Source: Saprospiraceae bacterium (lineage in GTDB: Bacteria > Bacteroidota > Bacteroidia > Chitinophagales > Saprospiraceae). From it: 45,817 bases of DNA. Below, piece after piece: positions 9,655-18,522 of this stretch. Each line of letters begins with the position of its first letter. The stretch's first letter is position 1. The notes under the pieces are model-generated. The model did not search any database and was not told the origin of the DNA. It saw only the letters and a list, made by a program, of their open reading frames with translations. The stretch spans positions 1 to 45,817 of the forward strand of contig JAHDBJ010000037.1 in the NCBI GenBank assembly GCA_020630435.1. Reading direction: 5' to 3'. Both the position numbers and the translations under genes were made by a program.

Positions 9655-11289
9655 ATGGAATGGGGCATTATCATCGCTTTAATCATTATTGCTCATATTG
9701 GATTGTATAAAATATTTGAAAAGGCAGGAGTGCCTGGGTGGAAAGCATTGGTTCCGATTTACGGAGGAATAGAATGGTTTAAAATTGTAGGACAACCGTT
9801 ATGGAAATATATTCTACTCTGGATTCCTTTAGTTGGTATTTTTATGCTTTCTAGTATTTTGATTGATACCTCCAATGCTTTTGGTAAATATAGTTTTTGG
9901 GAACACTGCCTTGCGGTTGTATTTGCACCTTTTTATTTATGTTATTTAGGATTTTCAAAGTTGAAATATTTAGGCCCAAGTGTAACAGCTTTTAGGAACT
10001 ATAGAGAAAAGTTGAAAACAGCAATAGAAGGAGGAAAGGAATATGAGATTAAAAAACTGAGAGCTAGTAATCCTTATCAAAAATCTGCTCTAAGAGAATG
10101 GGCGGAGGCTATTATTTTTGCAGTATTTGCTGCTACATTTATTCGAATGTTTTTAATTGAAGCTTATACAATCCCAACCCAATCTATGGAAAGCTCTCTA
10201 ATGGTTGGAGACTTCTTATTTGTGAGTAAAACGAGTTATGGGATGAGAATGCCTATGACGCCCATGATGCTTCCCTTAGTACATAATACGGTGCCACTCT
10301 CTTCCAAAGAATCTTATTTAAAATGGTTAAAATGGCCCTATAAAAGGATATTAGGTTCTACAAAAAGTATAGAGAGAAATGATCCTGTTGTATTCAATTT
10401 TCCAGAGGGAGACACGATTGTTTGGGCGCAAAATGCTATGTACAAGCGATATGGGACAAATAACTATTATAATTTTAAAAGGCATTACAATCTTAATGAT
10501 GCTGTTTTAAAAAATCCTAAAAATTTTGAAGTTAAAACTCGCCCAATTGATAAGAGAGATCATTATATTAAACGTTGTGTAGCAATAGCAGGAGATAAAT
10601 TAGAAATTAAAGATCGCCAAGTTTATGTAAATGGTCAGGCAGTTGAAAATCCTAAAAATATTCAATATAAATATAATGTAATTGCCAGTAGTCCATTAAA
10701 CGAAAGTCGATTATTGGAATGGGGGGTAAATATAGATGACCTGGCAATAAGTAAGTTTAAAAGGCAACGAGAAAACTTAGGTAATGGCTTTTATGAGTTA
10801 CATTTAAATAAAGAAATGCACGATAAGATAAAAGCCTTGACAGGAATTCTATCCATTGAATTAGCACCACAAAGTACAGGAGGCGTATTCCCACAAAATG
10901 CAATGTCTGCCAATTGGTCTGTAGATAACTACGGCCCAGTTGATATTCCTAAAGCAGGGCAGACCGTTAATCTTACAGCAGAAAATATAGCTTTGTATAG
11001 AAGAGTTATAAGTGTCTATGAAGGAAATGATTTGAAGGTTAATGGTCAACAGATCTTAATAAATGGTAAGCCAACTACCCAATATACCTTTAAAATGGAC
11101 TACTATTGGATGATGGGAGATAATCGTCATAATTCGGAAGATTCTAGAGTATGGGGATTTGTGCCAGCAGATCATATCGTTGGGAAACCACTATTTATAT
11201 GGATGTCTTTAAAAAATGGTAAACTTTTTGGAGAAGGCGGAGGAATTCGTTTCAATCGTATTTTTTCATCAGCGTATAGAATGGATTAA
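9655..11289 (+). CDS. lepB: Signal peptidase I
   Basis: Inner-membrane serine protease that removes signal peptides from Sec and Tat exported proteins; many clients are in this window. With the ATG at 9655 it has 544 residues, long but usual for Bacteroidota, which carry an N-terminal multi-helix extension (three hydrophobic segments within 1-110, then another at about 150-170). The catalytic Ser is S177 in PTQSMESSLMVGDF, the general-base Lys is K306 in DHYIKRCVAIAGDK, and box E is GDNRHNSEDSRVWGFVP near the C-terminus. An ~160-residue insertion separates the Ser and Lys boxes (about 190-300). The reading frame extends upstream to 9574, but the extra residues are not like the family and lie over the predicted -7 box. 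A small gene follows 3 bp downstream. Confidence 0.95.
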   Translation: MEWGIIIALIIIAHIGLYKIFEKAGVPGWKALVPIYGGIEWFKIVGQPLWKYILLWIPLVGIFMLSSILIDTSNAFGKYSFWEHCLAVVFAPFYLCYLGFSKLKYLGPSVTAFRNYREKLKTAIEGGKEYEIKKLRASNPYQKSALREWAEAIIFAVFAATFIRMFLIEAYTIPTQSMESSLMVGDFLFVSKTSYGMRMPMTPMMLPLVHNTVPLSSKESYLKWLKWPYKRILGSTKSIERNDPVVFNFPEGDTIVWAQNAMYKRYGTNNYYNFKRHYNLNDAVLKNPKNFEVKTRPIDKRDHYIKRCVAIAGDKLEIKDRQVYVNGQAVENPKNIQYKYNVIASSPLNESRLLEWGVNIDDLAISKFKRQRENLGNGFYELHLNKEMHDKIKALTGILSIELAPQSTGGVFPQNAMSANWSVDNYGPVDIPKAGQTVNLTAENIALYRRVISVYEGNDLKVNGQQILINGKPTTQYTFKMDYYWMMGDNRHNSEDSRVWGFVPADHIVGKPLFIWMSLKNGKLFGEGGGIRFNRIFSSAYRMD

Positions 11290-11292
11290 ATT

Positions 11293-11571
11293 ATGAGAAT
11301 TATTGGATATATTGAACATCCCTCAATGAAGATAACGGTTTTTCATATGAATAACCGTTATTCGGTGAAGTTTGAATTGGGCTTGTATGAACAAACATAT
11401 AAGTTTAGAGAAAGTACGGAATTAGATGATTTTGATACCATCCAGAGGCTTATAGATAACGATTATCAAAAAATAGTACTTGAATGTTTTGCTACAATGC
11501 ATCAAACTAGTTTGTCGGCATTAAAACGATTATCAAAAGAGGGGGAAACGGAATTGGAAGAAATAATTTGA
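11293..11571 (+). CDS. Small conserved-type protein following lepB
   Basis: A 92-residue soluble protein, not recognised. It begins MRIIGYIEHPSMKITVFHMN, contains alternating hydrophobic/charged strands (RYSVKFELGLYEQTYKF) followed by helices, and has a strongly acidic C-terminal tail (EGETELEEII). There is no signal peptide or membrane segment. It begins 3 bp after the lepB stop, so it is almost certainly cotranscribed and perhaps translationally coupled with lepB, which suggests a conserved accessory or housekeeping role; no function is assigned. Confidence 0.75.
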   Translation: MRIIGYIEHPSMKITVFHMNNRYSVKFELGLYEQTYKFRESTELDDFDTIQRLIDNDYQKIVLECFATMHQTSLSALKRLSKEGETELEEII

Positions 11572-11787
11572 AAATTCAATTAGTAACAAAAAATAAGCTG
11601 CCGATTTGGGGATAGGAATTTTGAGTTTAAGCAAGATGAACAAGTGATAACTTGTGAATCGTCAAGCAGACAAGATGCTTGAAGAAATTGCCTAGCTATT
11701 GCTGAAAAAATAACGAAGAGTAAGCTCAAAAGGACATAAACGAAATCAGGAAGTTATTCTTTGACGGTTATTTAGTTTATAAAGATC

Positions 11788-12108
11788 CTATTTTTTTACA
11801 AAAAGGAATAGAATTGCTTCTTTTATCCAACGAATCCATAGGTATACCAAAAAAGGATATACAAAAAAGACAAGTCGATTATAATAAGCTGCATCAGCAA
11901 ATTCTAAATGATGAAAGTGTAGTACTGCTCGAGTAATTCCACACCCCCAACATTCAATATCAAATAACAAAAGAGAAGGGCAGGTTTTGATACCAAGATC
12001 ATCAAACGTATCGCTAGGAATAATCCAAAGGATTATGGGAGTGAGTGCGAGGATGAAGAACCATGTCCAAATTACAGGATAATTTGCTTTTTTAGGTTTG
12101 GTTTGCAT
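11788..12108 (-). CDS. DUF2752 family membrane protein
   Basis: A 106-residue membrane protein with two to three hydrophobic helices (about 12-30, 70-95). The family signature is visible as FDIECWGCGITRAVLHFHHLEF, followed by a Tyr-Asn-rich loop (AAYYNRL) and a final helix. DUF2752 proteins are small integral membrane proteins of unknown function, often close to Pmp3/YqaE or other tiny membrane proteins, as here. Start is ATG at 12108. It ends among poly-T on the minus strand, a possible terminator. The upstream neighbour on the same strand is separated by a strong terminator, so it has its own promoter. Confidence 0.85.
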   Translation of the reverse strand: MQTKPKKANYPVIWTWFFILALTPIILWIIPSDTFDDLGIKTCPSLLLFDIECWGCGITRAVLHFHHLEFADAAYYNRLVFFVYPFLVYLWIRWIKEAILFLFVKK

Positions 12109-12130
12109 ATTACAGTTTCATATAATAAAA

Positions 12131-12174
12131 AATGGCTGTTCTACCACTATAAAGCATTTTAAAGAACAGCCATT
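12131..12174 (-). terminator. Strong terminator hairpin after the Pmp3-like gene
   Basis: A perfect 12-bp stem (AATGGCTGTTCT with AGAACAGCCATT) with a 20-nt loop lies between two minus-strand genes and is followed on the minus strand by TTTTTTATTA. It is A/T flanked on both sides and could act bidirectionally. Confidence 0.8.
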
Positions 12175-12194
12175 TTTAAAAAATAGGTTAATTT

Positions 12195-12665
12195 TTATTT
12201 ACCTCCGCCATAGTATTCCTTCTTTTTCACTAAAGCATGAATTAAACCAGGTAACCAACAAAGCACGGTTAGTACAAGGTTGATAATCCAGTTATTCCCG
12301 CTCCAATCATCAAGTAAACCCATTGCTAACCATCCTAATCCTAAGATTGCTAATAACACATATACACCTGAAGAAATATCAGCTTTCTTTTTTAATTGCT
12401 TTTTGACAAATTTTTGAGCAACCTTTAATTGAATTGCTTTTTTAATACCTAATTTTTGTCCTGTAATTTCTTTATATTTTTTAGGTGTTAGGGCTAAAAA
12501 ATCTTCCATTGCCATGTTTTTTATATTATCATCCAAAGCATTATACTCATCATTAAATTGAATTGATGTATTCTCCTTTTTAGTTGTCTTAACAGGAGAA
12601 AGTACATAAGCATTTGTGCTAAGAGTGAACATGAAAACAAGTAGGAAAGTTGATAAAATTTTCAT
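12195..12665 (-). CDS. Pmp3/YqaE-type membrane protein with periplasmic N-terminal part
   Basis: 156 residues: a signal-type hydrophobic start (about 1-20), a charged, Lys-rich linker (about 25-100, with LALTPKKYKEITG and KKAIQLKVAQK), and a C-terminal two-helix hairpin (WIINLVLTVLCWLPGLIHAL) that matches the Pmp3/YqaE proteolipid family, which is normally only about 50 residues. Pmp3 proteins modulate membrane potential and salt sensitivity in yeast and plants; their bacterial role is not established. The fused N-terminal segment is a known Bacteroidota variant. It ends with a Gly-rich YYGGGK. Start ATG 12665. Strong terminator downstream. Confidence 0.85.
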   Translation of the reverse strand: MKILSTFLLVFMFTLSTNAYVLSPVKTTKKENTSIQFNDEYNALDDNIKNMAMEDFLALTPKKYKEITGQKLGIKKAIQLKVAQKFVKKQLKKKADISSGVYVLLAILGLGWLAMGLLDDWSGNNWIINLVLTVLCWLPGLIHALVKKKEYYGGGK

Positions 12666-12934
12666 TGAGTTAGTTTTTTAGAAATTAAAAAATATTTTGA
12701 TAACACTAATTTATCAAAGTTATCTGTTTTTACAAAAAAAATGTGTTTTTTTACTAAAATATATCTTAGCATAGGATGCTTTGTTATAGATACATCGAGG
12801 ATAATATAAAGTATACAAAGGCTCTCAATATGAAATACCTATATTTAGTTTAAACGATTATTGTTTCAATATCTTAACAGTAAGAATAGTTCCTTCTTTG
12901 GTTTGTATATGAAGTTGTATAAAAATAGAATGCT

Positions 12935-13048
12935 GAATTATTTACACGTCATTGTATCTCAATATTTCAGCTAATTCTTTTTACTGTAGCTAAGACTACG
13001 AAAAAAGAATGGAGCTTTATCTTGAAATACAAGCACTTATAATTAAAG
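12935..13048. repeat. Long imperfect palindrome, MITE-like remnant or structured RNA
   Basis: In the 533-bp gap between the Pmp3-like gene and mcrB, positions 12954-13030 form an imperfect inverted repeat with arms of about 35 nt around the centre GTAGctaagaCTAC. The arms share GTATnTCAA, AGCT and ATTCTTTTT. Weaker complementarity continues to about 12935 and 13048. The centre TAGCTAAGACTA is one base from TAGCTAAGGCTA, the centre of the MITE-like element at 32444-32603, so the two may be related. No protein-coding remnant is visible in the gap; the rest is AT-rich DNA that must hold the mcrB promoter. Confidence 0.5.
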
Positions 13049-13198
13049 TCAACCTTCATTATTAAATAACTTCAATGATAAAAATAATATCCTGTATATA
13101 AATCTATAGACTAAGCACTAAGCCTATTTTGCAGTATTCTAAAACTATTGTATTTTGTTTTTTTTAACTAGAAGAATAGTTTTTATCAACTACCCAAT

Positions 13199-15037
13199 AT
13201 GGATTTAAACCAACGTATTATCGAAGTCAGTGATGAAATATTGATGACTTTACTAGAATTTAAAAAAAGGCATCCTGATTTTACATTTTCTCTTCGAACA
13301 AAAGATAGTCCACAATCTAATGAACCTCGTCTGTCTATTGGTCGTTGGTTTCAAGGTTCTAATTATATTTATGTTCCCTTATTCAAAAAGGGAGATCAGG
13401 CTAGAAAAATAAAAACGATTGGATTTGTTTTAAACTTTAAACCTGATCTGAGTATTGAAAAAAATCATCTAGAAATTTCTTTTAAAGCAGGGATCAATGC
13501 AGAAGAAGAAGTTGCCTTTCACCAAGCACTAGCCAAGCGATTAGGAGTTCAACTAAATGAGAAAAATTTTGGTTCATTAGATTATCCAAACCCTACTAAT
13601 TATCTAGAGAATTTAAACGATTATATTACTAGAGTTCGAAGTATTACTTTAGAATTATTAGAAGAGCATGGATTGACTAAAACATATGTCATTAGTGAAG
13701 AGAAATTTCAAAAAGACCTACAAAAAATCCATGAAATTCGAAAAAAATTGAATAAAAATATCCATGATCTACAACAACCTAAATTAGGCGAATACCTCCA
13801 AATTTTGGAACACAAAAAACAGATCATCTTACAAGGTCCTCCAGGAACAGGGAAAACATACACTGCAAAAGATCTGGCAGAACAGATGATTTTTGGAGAT
13901 ATTTCTACAGATAAAAAAACACAAAAAAAACGTTTAGAAGATACAAATCAATTTGAACTATTACAGTTTCATCCTTCCTATTCATATGAAGATTTTGTTC
14001 GAGGTATAGTAGCCAATAGCGAAGAAAGTGGAATTCGTTATGAAACAGAAAATAAAACTTTAGCCAAAATAGCAGAAAAGGCACAAGCAAATTGGAATGA
14101 CGCTCGTAAAGAAATCAATATTTTAGCAAAAGAGCAGCAGATTATCGTTTTGTTTCATCAATTTGTAGATGAGGTTGATGCTGCAATAGAGTTTCAAAAT
14201 GGATATACCATTAATCAAAATGTATCTATCGTAGGTGTAGAACCTGATGCTTTTCGGTATTCAGGAGGCAACTGGGGAAATAGCTTAAGAATGAAATTCA
14301 AAGATTTAATATTAGCTCAAATTAATGGTGTTACAACTCGGAAAGCTTTTAGAACATTAGAAGGAATTTCAGGTTTAGGAAAACAACATGCTTCATATTT
14401 TATTAAAGTACTCAATCAATTTCAGAAAGCGTATGAGTCTCAGTTATCAAATTTATCTGATAAGACTATCGAAAAACCAAAGTTGAAAAAATTCGTTTTA
14501 CTTATTGATGAAATTAATAGGGCAAATTTGCCTTCTGTTCTAGGAGAGTTGGTTTATGCCTTAGAGTATAGAGGTGAGACAGTTACAGGGATGTATGCAA
14601 TAGATGGTAATAAAGAATTAATATTGCCTGAGAATTTGTATATTATTGGAACAATGAATACGGCAGATCGTAGCGTAGGACATATAGATTACGCAATTAG
14701 AAGACGCTTTGCTTTTATTGATATATTACCAACTATTGAAGTTATACAGCATCCTGAAGCCCAAAAAGCATTTCAAAAAATGACAACATTATTTGTTAAA
14801 GAAGAAGAAGGAAAAAAACGTAATTCCAAGCACCTAGCACCCGATTTTGATTATAAAGAAGTACAACTTGGTCACAGTTATTTTATGCTTAGGGGGAAAG
14901 CTCCCTCCGAACAACTACATGAACTAAAAATGCGTTTGCAGTACGAAATAGTACCTATTTTAAATGAATATATAAAGGATGGTATCTTACTGGAGTCTGC
15001 AAAATCAAAAATTGAAAAATTAGTAGAGTTTGAATAA
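13199..15037 (+). CDS. mcrB: McrB-type AAA+ GTPase/ATPase of a modification-dependent restriction system
   Basis: Motor and DNA-recognition subunit of a McrBC-like (type IV) restriction system, which cuts DNA carrying modified cytosines. 612 residues. The N-terminal ~190 residues form a specificity domain resembling the DUF3578/MrcB N-terminal type (RLSIGRWFQGSNYIYVPLF). The AAA+ core has Walker A GPPGTGKT (213-220), Walker B LLIDEINRAN (434-443), the McrB signature MNTADRS (486-492) and Arg residues RRR (501-503). Between FHPSYSYEDFVRG and Walker B lies an insertion of roughly 130 residues with a separate globular look (SGGNWGNSLRMKFKD, then GISGLGKQHASYF). It overlaps mcrC by 8 bp. Target modification cannot be predicted from sequence alone. 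Confidence 0.93.
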   Translation: MDLNQRIIEVSDEILMTLLEFKKRHPDFTFSLRTKDSPQSNEPRLSIGRWFQGSNYIYVPLFKKGDQARKIKTIGFVLNFKPDLSIEKNHLEISFKAGINAEEEVAFHQALAKRLGVQLNEKNFGSLDYPNPTNYLENLNDYITRVRSITLELLEEHGLTKTYVISEEKFQKDLQKIHEIRKKLNKNIHDLQQPKLGEYLQILEHKKQIILQGPPGTGKTYTAKDLAEQMIFGDISTDKKTQKKRLEDTNQFELLQFHPSYSYEDFVRGIVANSEESGIRYETENKTLAKIAEKAQANWNDARKEINILAKEQQIIVLFHQFVDEVDAAIEFQNGYTINQNVSIVGVEPDAFRYSGGNWGNSLRMKFKDLILAQINGVTTRKAFRTLEGISGLGKQHASYFIKVLNQFQKAYESQLSNLSDKTIEKPKLKKFVLLIDEINRANLPSVLGELVYALEYRGETVTGMYAIDGNKELILPENLYIIGTMNTADRSVGHIDYAIRRRFAFIDILPTIEVIQHPEAQKAFQKMTTLFVKEEEGKKRNSKHLAPDFDYKEVQLGHSYFMLRGKAPSEQLHELKMRLQYEIVPILNEYIKDGILLESAKSKIEKLVEFE

Positions 15038-16295
15038 AACTGTATTAAAATATTGGGAACATATAACGCAATCAGTAGTACTCGATTTGCAAGGGGATTT
15101 TTATGAATACAAATTCAAAAAAACGCATAGAAATCAAAATCAAAATCAGTCTTGCTTTACACTTACTAAAACCCAAGAAAATCACTACCAAATTAAGGCA
15201 GGATATTTTATAGGTCTGGATTGGATAGATGCAGAAAATGCTTTGTATATCGCTCCAAAACTTAATAAAGAAGGACTGGAAATTGATTTTACTAAAATGC
15301 TCTTTTCAATTTTAAATAACCCTGAAATACTTAAAGATACGGATGAGCTTTTTGAGATTAAGTGGAATGAACGACCTATTGAAATTGAACAAAAAGAGGA
15401 TCTGTTGACTCCTTTTTTAGTGGTTGAATTTTTGGTTTTAGTAAAAAATATTGTCCGAAAAGGACTAAAAAAATCATATTACAAAGTTGAAAAAAAATTG
15501 CAAAGTAGAATAAAGGGAAAAATCCTTGTTGATAGGACAGTCAAACAAAAAATATCAGACCAAAAAAAATTATGTACCTACTGTAGGTATGAAGTATATG
15601 GATATGACAATAAAGAAAATAGATTATTAAAAAAAGCCCTTTTATTTATTCAAAAATGCTTACCACAATATACACATCTTAACAGAGCAAAAGGATTTGG
15701 TGATATTTTTAATTATATTAATCCTGCTTTTACAAAAGTAACAAATGATATTGAAGTCTATGAGATGAAATTTGGTAAAACTTCAGTTTTTTATCCTGAA
15801 TATAATCAAGCATTGAAATTAGCAAAATTAATTCTAAGAAGATTTGGATATAATATTTCTAATACAGCAAAAAACGAAATAACAACACCTCCATTCTGGA
15901 TAGATATGAGCAAGTTATTTGAATTATATATTCTTGGATTATTGAAAAAAGAATTTTCTAGTAAGGTTCAATTTCAGTTTAAAACAAAAGGGAATGCGCT
16001 AGATTATCTATTAAATTCTGAAAGATATAAAATGGTTATTGATGCCAAGTATAAAACGAAATACATGAAGAAAGGTAAAGTACACAAAGACATAAGACAA
16101 GTGAGTGGCTATGCTCGTTTGAAAAAGGTATATAAAGAATTGAATAAAACAAAAGGGCAGATAATTGATTGTCTTATCATTTACCCAGATCAGGATAATG
16201 GCGTAGTCGATTTGCGTCAAGTAAACTTAAAGAGAACAAATATTGAGGGCTATCACGATGTTTATAAACTTGGAGTGCAATTACCACAGATTTAG
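15030..16295 (+). CDS. mcrC: McrC-type nuclease subunit
   Basis: Endonuclease partner of McrB. 421 residues. The N-terminal ~160 residues are the McrB-interacting part; the C-terminal half carries a PD-(D/E)xK nuclease fold with D325 in ALDYLL and D338/K340 in VIDAKYKTK. The start is TTG at 15030: it overlaps the last codons of mcrB, the conserved protein begins right there, and the next in-frame ATG is some 90 residues in. The overlap suggests translational coupling and stoichiometric production. The gene is Lys-rich and AT-rich, like mcrB and unlike the housekeeping genes beside it, consistent with a horizontally moving defence module, although no mobility gene adjoins it. Confidence 0.93.
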   Translation: MNKTVLKYWEHITQSVVLDLQGDFYEYKFKKTHRNQNQNQSCFTLTKTQENHYQIKAGYFIGLDWIDAENALYIAPKLNKEGLEIDFTKMLFSILNNPEILKDTDELFEIKWNERPIEIEQKEDLLTPFLVVEFLVLVKNIVRKGLKKSYYKVEKKLQSRIKGKILVDRTVKQKISDQKKLCTYCRYEVYGYDNKENRLLKKALLFIQKCLPQYTHLNRAKGFGDIFNYINPAFTKVTNDIEVYEMKFGKTSVFYPEYNQALKLAKLILRRFGYNISNTAKNEITTPPFWIDMSKLFELYILGLLKKEFSSKVQFQFKTKGNALDYLLNSERYKMVIDAKYKTKYMKKGKVHKDIRQVSGYARLKKVYKELNKTKGQIIDCLIIYPDQDNGVVDLRQVNLKRTNIEGYHDVYKLGVQLPQI

Positions 16296-16482
16296 AGTAT
16301 GAAATAATTAATTAGAGATGAGCGAGTAAGATTAAAAATTTGGGGATAAAAAAGGAACTTTAAAAAGAGTAATTAGAAAATATCTACATTGTAATATAAA
16401 AAAAAATTGGAATTTATTTCTGATTAACATATTATTAACTTCAAAATGGACACAAAAACTTTCATTTTGCGTTAAATAGGTG

Positions 16483-16490
16483 TAAATTTG
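16483..16490 (+). promoter_or_regulatory. Bacteroidota -7 box of the DUF1573 gene
   Basis: TAAATTTG fits TAnnTTTG and lies 59 bp before the ATG. A TTTTG is present at 16465-16469 but 13 bp away, closer than the usual spacing, so only the -7 part is convincing. Confidence 0.5.
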
Positions 16491-16548
16491 TTTTATCAAA
16501 AAAAGATAATTTTAGTCTAAACTTAAATTAAAATAAATAGATTTAATC

Positions 16549-17055
16549 ATGAAAAAAATATTAACATTAGCATTTTTATTTGTTTTTGCTATCTCTTTTG
16601 CTCAGGCTCAAAAGAAAGGTAAAAAAGTAAAACCAATTGCTAAATCAGAAACCCCAGCTATTAAAATTGATAAAAAGAAAACACAGGACGGCCCTCAAAT
16701 GGAGTTCAAAGATACAACTATTGATTATGGTACGGTTGAACAAGGTTCAGATCCATATAGAGAGTTCGATTTTACAAATATAGGAAATGCACCTCTAGTA
16801 ATAACCGCTGCAAAAGGAAGCTGTGGATGTACAGTTCCAGATTGGCCAAAAGAGCCTATCATGCCAGGAGAGGAAAGTAAAATCCGTGTACGTTATGATA
16901 CTAAACGTGTAGGTAAGTTTACAAAAACTATTACCTTAACAACAAATGAGGGGGAAGATAAGAGAGTACTTAGAATACTAGGTGACATCAAAAAGAAACA
17001 AGAAGAAAAAAGTGTACCAGATTCTGCTCCAAGTATTTTTGGAGGTGGAAGGTAA
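16549..17055 (+). CDS. Secreted DUF1573 domain protein
   Basis: 168 residues, exported. Signal peptide 1-20 ends in FAQAQ. A Lys-rich linker follows (about 20-50), then one DUF1573 Ig-like domain (about 55-145) with the family hallmarks FDFTNIGNAPLVITAAKGSCGCT, W-P-K-E-P, PGEESKIRVRYDT and the closing TLTTNEG. The two Cys of GSCGC are conserved in the family and are probably a disulfide or metal site. Function of DUF1573 proteins is unknown; they are typical of Bacteroidota and presumed periplasmic or surface exposed. Own promoter (TAAATTTG) and own terminator. Confidence 0.9.
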   Translation: MKKILTLAFLFVFAISFAQAQKKGKKVKPIAKSETPAIKIDKKKTQDGPQMEFKDTTIDYGTVEQGSDPYREFDFTNIGNAPLVITAAKGSCGCTVPDWPKEPIMPGEESKIRVRYDTKRVGKFTKTITLTTNEGEDKRVLRILGDIKKKQEEKSVPDSAPSIFGGGR

Positions 17056-17077
17056 GAAAAATATAACCTGAAATGTA

Positions 17078-17109
17078 AAGCTCTAAAGTGTATACTTTAG
17101 GGCTTTTTT
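17078..17109 (+). terminator. Intrinsic terminator of the DUF1573 gene
   Basis: AAGCTCTAAAGT and ACTTTAGGGCTT pair around a GTAT loop (one G-T pair) and are followed by a T run. Confidence 0.85.
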
Positions 17110-17190
17110 GCTAATTTTACTAGATGTTTTAAAATAGAAATTTATTTTAAAACATATTCAAAGTCATAACAGCCGCCAAATTAAAAATCT

Positions 17191-18420
17191 ATGCCAGATA
17201 TTTCTAAAAGAGGTCAAAATATACCAGCCTCACCAATTCGAAAACTTGTCCCCTTTGCTAGAGCTGCAAGGGATAGAGGAACAAAGATCTATTTGTTGAA
17301 TATCGGACAACCCGATATTAAAACGCCTGAAAATGCTATAGAGGCTATTAAACAAAAAGATATAAAAGTATTAGGATATAGTCATTCCGCAGGGAACGAA
17401 ACGTATCGTCGAAAACTTGTAAATTACTATAAAACCTTTGGGGTAACATTAGATTATACAGATATTATTGTAACAACGGGAGCATCAGAAGCCCTAGCGT
17501 TTACCTTAATGGCTTGCCTAGACGAAGGAGACGAACTAATTGTGCCAGAGCCATTTTACGCTAATTACAATAGTTTTTCCTTATCAGGAGGGATTAATAT
17601 TAGACCCATTACGGCCAAAATTGAAGATGATTTTGCATTACCTCCGATTGCTGAATTTGAAAAACTGATTACAGCAAATACAAAAGGTATTTTGATATGC
17701 AATCCTAGTAATCCTACAGGATATTTATATTCAAAAGAAGAGTTAATTGCACTAAAGAAAATAGCGAAAAAACACGATCTGTTCTTATTCGTAGATGAAG
17801 TCTATCGAGAGTTTTGCTATGGCGATAAAAAATTCCATTCGGTATTAACACTTAGTGGAGTAGAACAAAATGTAATCGTTTTTGATTCTATCTCCAAACG
17901 GTATAGTGCCTGTGGTGCTAGAATAGGAATGGTTGTGAGTAGAAATAAAGTTGTGATGGATGCTGTCATGCGTTTTGCTCAAGCTCGATTGAGTCCACCA
18001 ACATTGGCTCAAATTGTAGCAGAAGCAACACTTGATACTGATCCATCGTATCTCAAAGAAGTGATCAAAGAATATGACAATCGACGAAAAACCTTGATTA
18101 AACGTTTGCAAGCAATGGACGATGTGATTTGTCCCAATACGGGTGGAGCTTTCTATGTTTTTGCACAGCTTCCAATAGATGACTCAGAAACCTTTTGTCG
18201 TTGGTTGTTAGAAGCCTTTGAATATAAAGGGGCAACCGTAATGATGGCTCCAGGCTCTGGGTTTTATGCAACTAAAGGACTTGGTAAACAAGAAGTAAGA
18301 ATTGCTTATGTCCTAAAAGAAGATGACTTACACAAAGCGATGGATTGCTTGGAAGCTGCACTTAACGTATATCCAGGACGTCTGAAAAAAGAAGATCAGG
18401 GAATGGAAGTACTGGTTTGA
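17191..18420 (+). CDS. Class I/II pyridoxal-phosphate aminotransferase
   Basis: Fold-type I PLP enzyme of the aspartate aminotransferase family, 409 residues. Visible residues: GASEALAF at 97-104 (phosphate-binding loop), N174 in NPSNPTGYLY, D202 and Y205 in FVDEVYREF, the Schiff-base Lys K236 in FDSISKRYSACGARIG, and the carboxylate-binding Arg of VRIAYVL near the C-terminus. The family transfers amino groups between aspartate, aromatic or other amino acids and 2-oxo acids; substrate cannot be decided here. ATG at 17191. Monocistronic: terminators lie on both sides. Confidence 0.92.
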   Translation: MPDISKRGQNIPASPIRKLVPFARAARDRGTKIYLLNIGQPDIKTPENAIEAIKQKDIKVLGYSHSAGNETYRRKLVNYYKTFGVTLDYTDIIVTTGASEALAFTLMACLDEGDELIVPEPFYANYNSFSLSGGINIRPITAKIEDDFALPPIAEFEKLITANTKGILICNPSNPTGYLYSKEELIALKKIAKKHDLFLFVDEVYREFCYGDKKFHSVLTLSGVEQNVIVFDSISKRYSACGARIGMVVSRNKVVMDAVMRFAQARLSPPTLAQIVAEATLDTDPSYLKEVIKEYDNRRKTLIKRLQAMDDVICPNTGGAFYVFAQLPIDDSETFCRWLLEAFEYKGATVMMAPGSGFYATKGLGKQEVRIAYVLKEDDLHKAMDCLEAALNVYPGRLKKEDQGMEVLV

Positions 18421-18468
18421 TAATTTTGAAATTAGCGCAAATTAAAAAATAGACTGAATTAGAAGATG

Positions 18469-18500
18469 AAAATGCCGTATTGATAAAATAGGGCATTTTT
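18469..18500 (+). terminator. Intrinsic terminator of the aminotransferase gene
   Basis: AAAATGCC and GGCATTTT form an 8-bp stem followed directly by further T, 50 bp after the stop and just before the Smr gene. Confidence 0.75.
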
Positions 18501-18522
18501 CAAAATGTGAAAATTGAAAATA

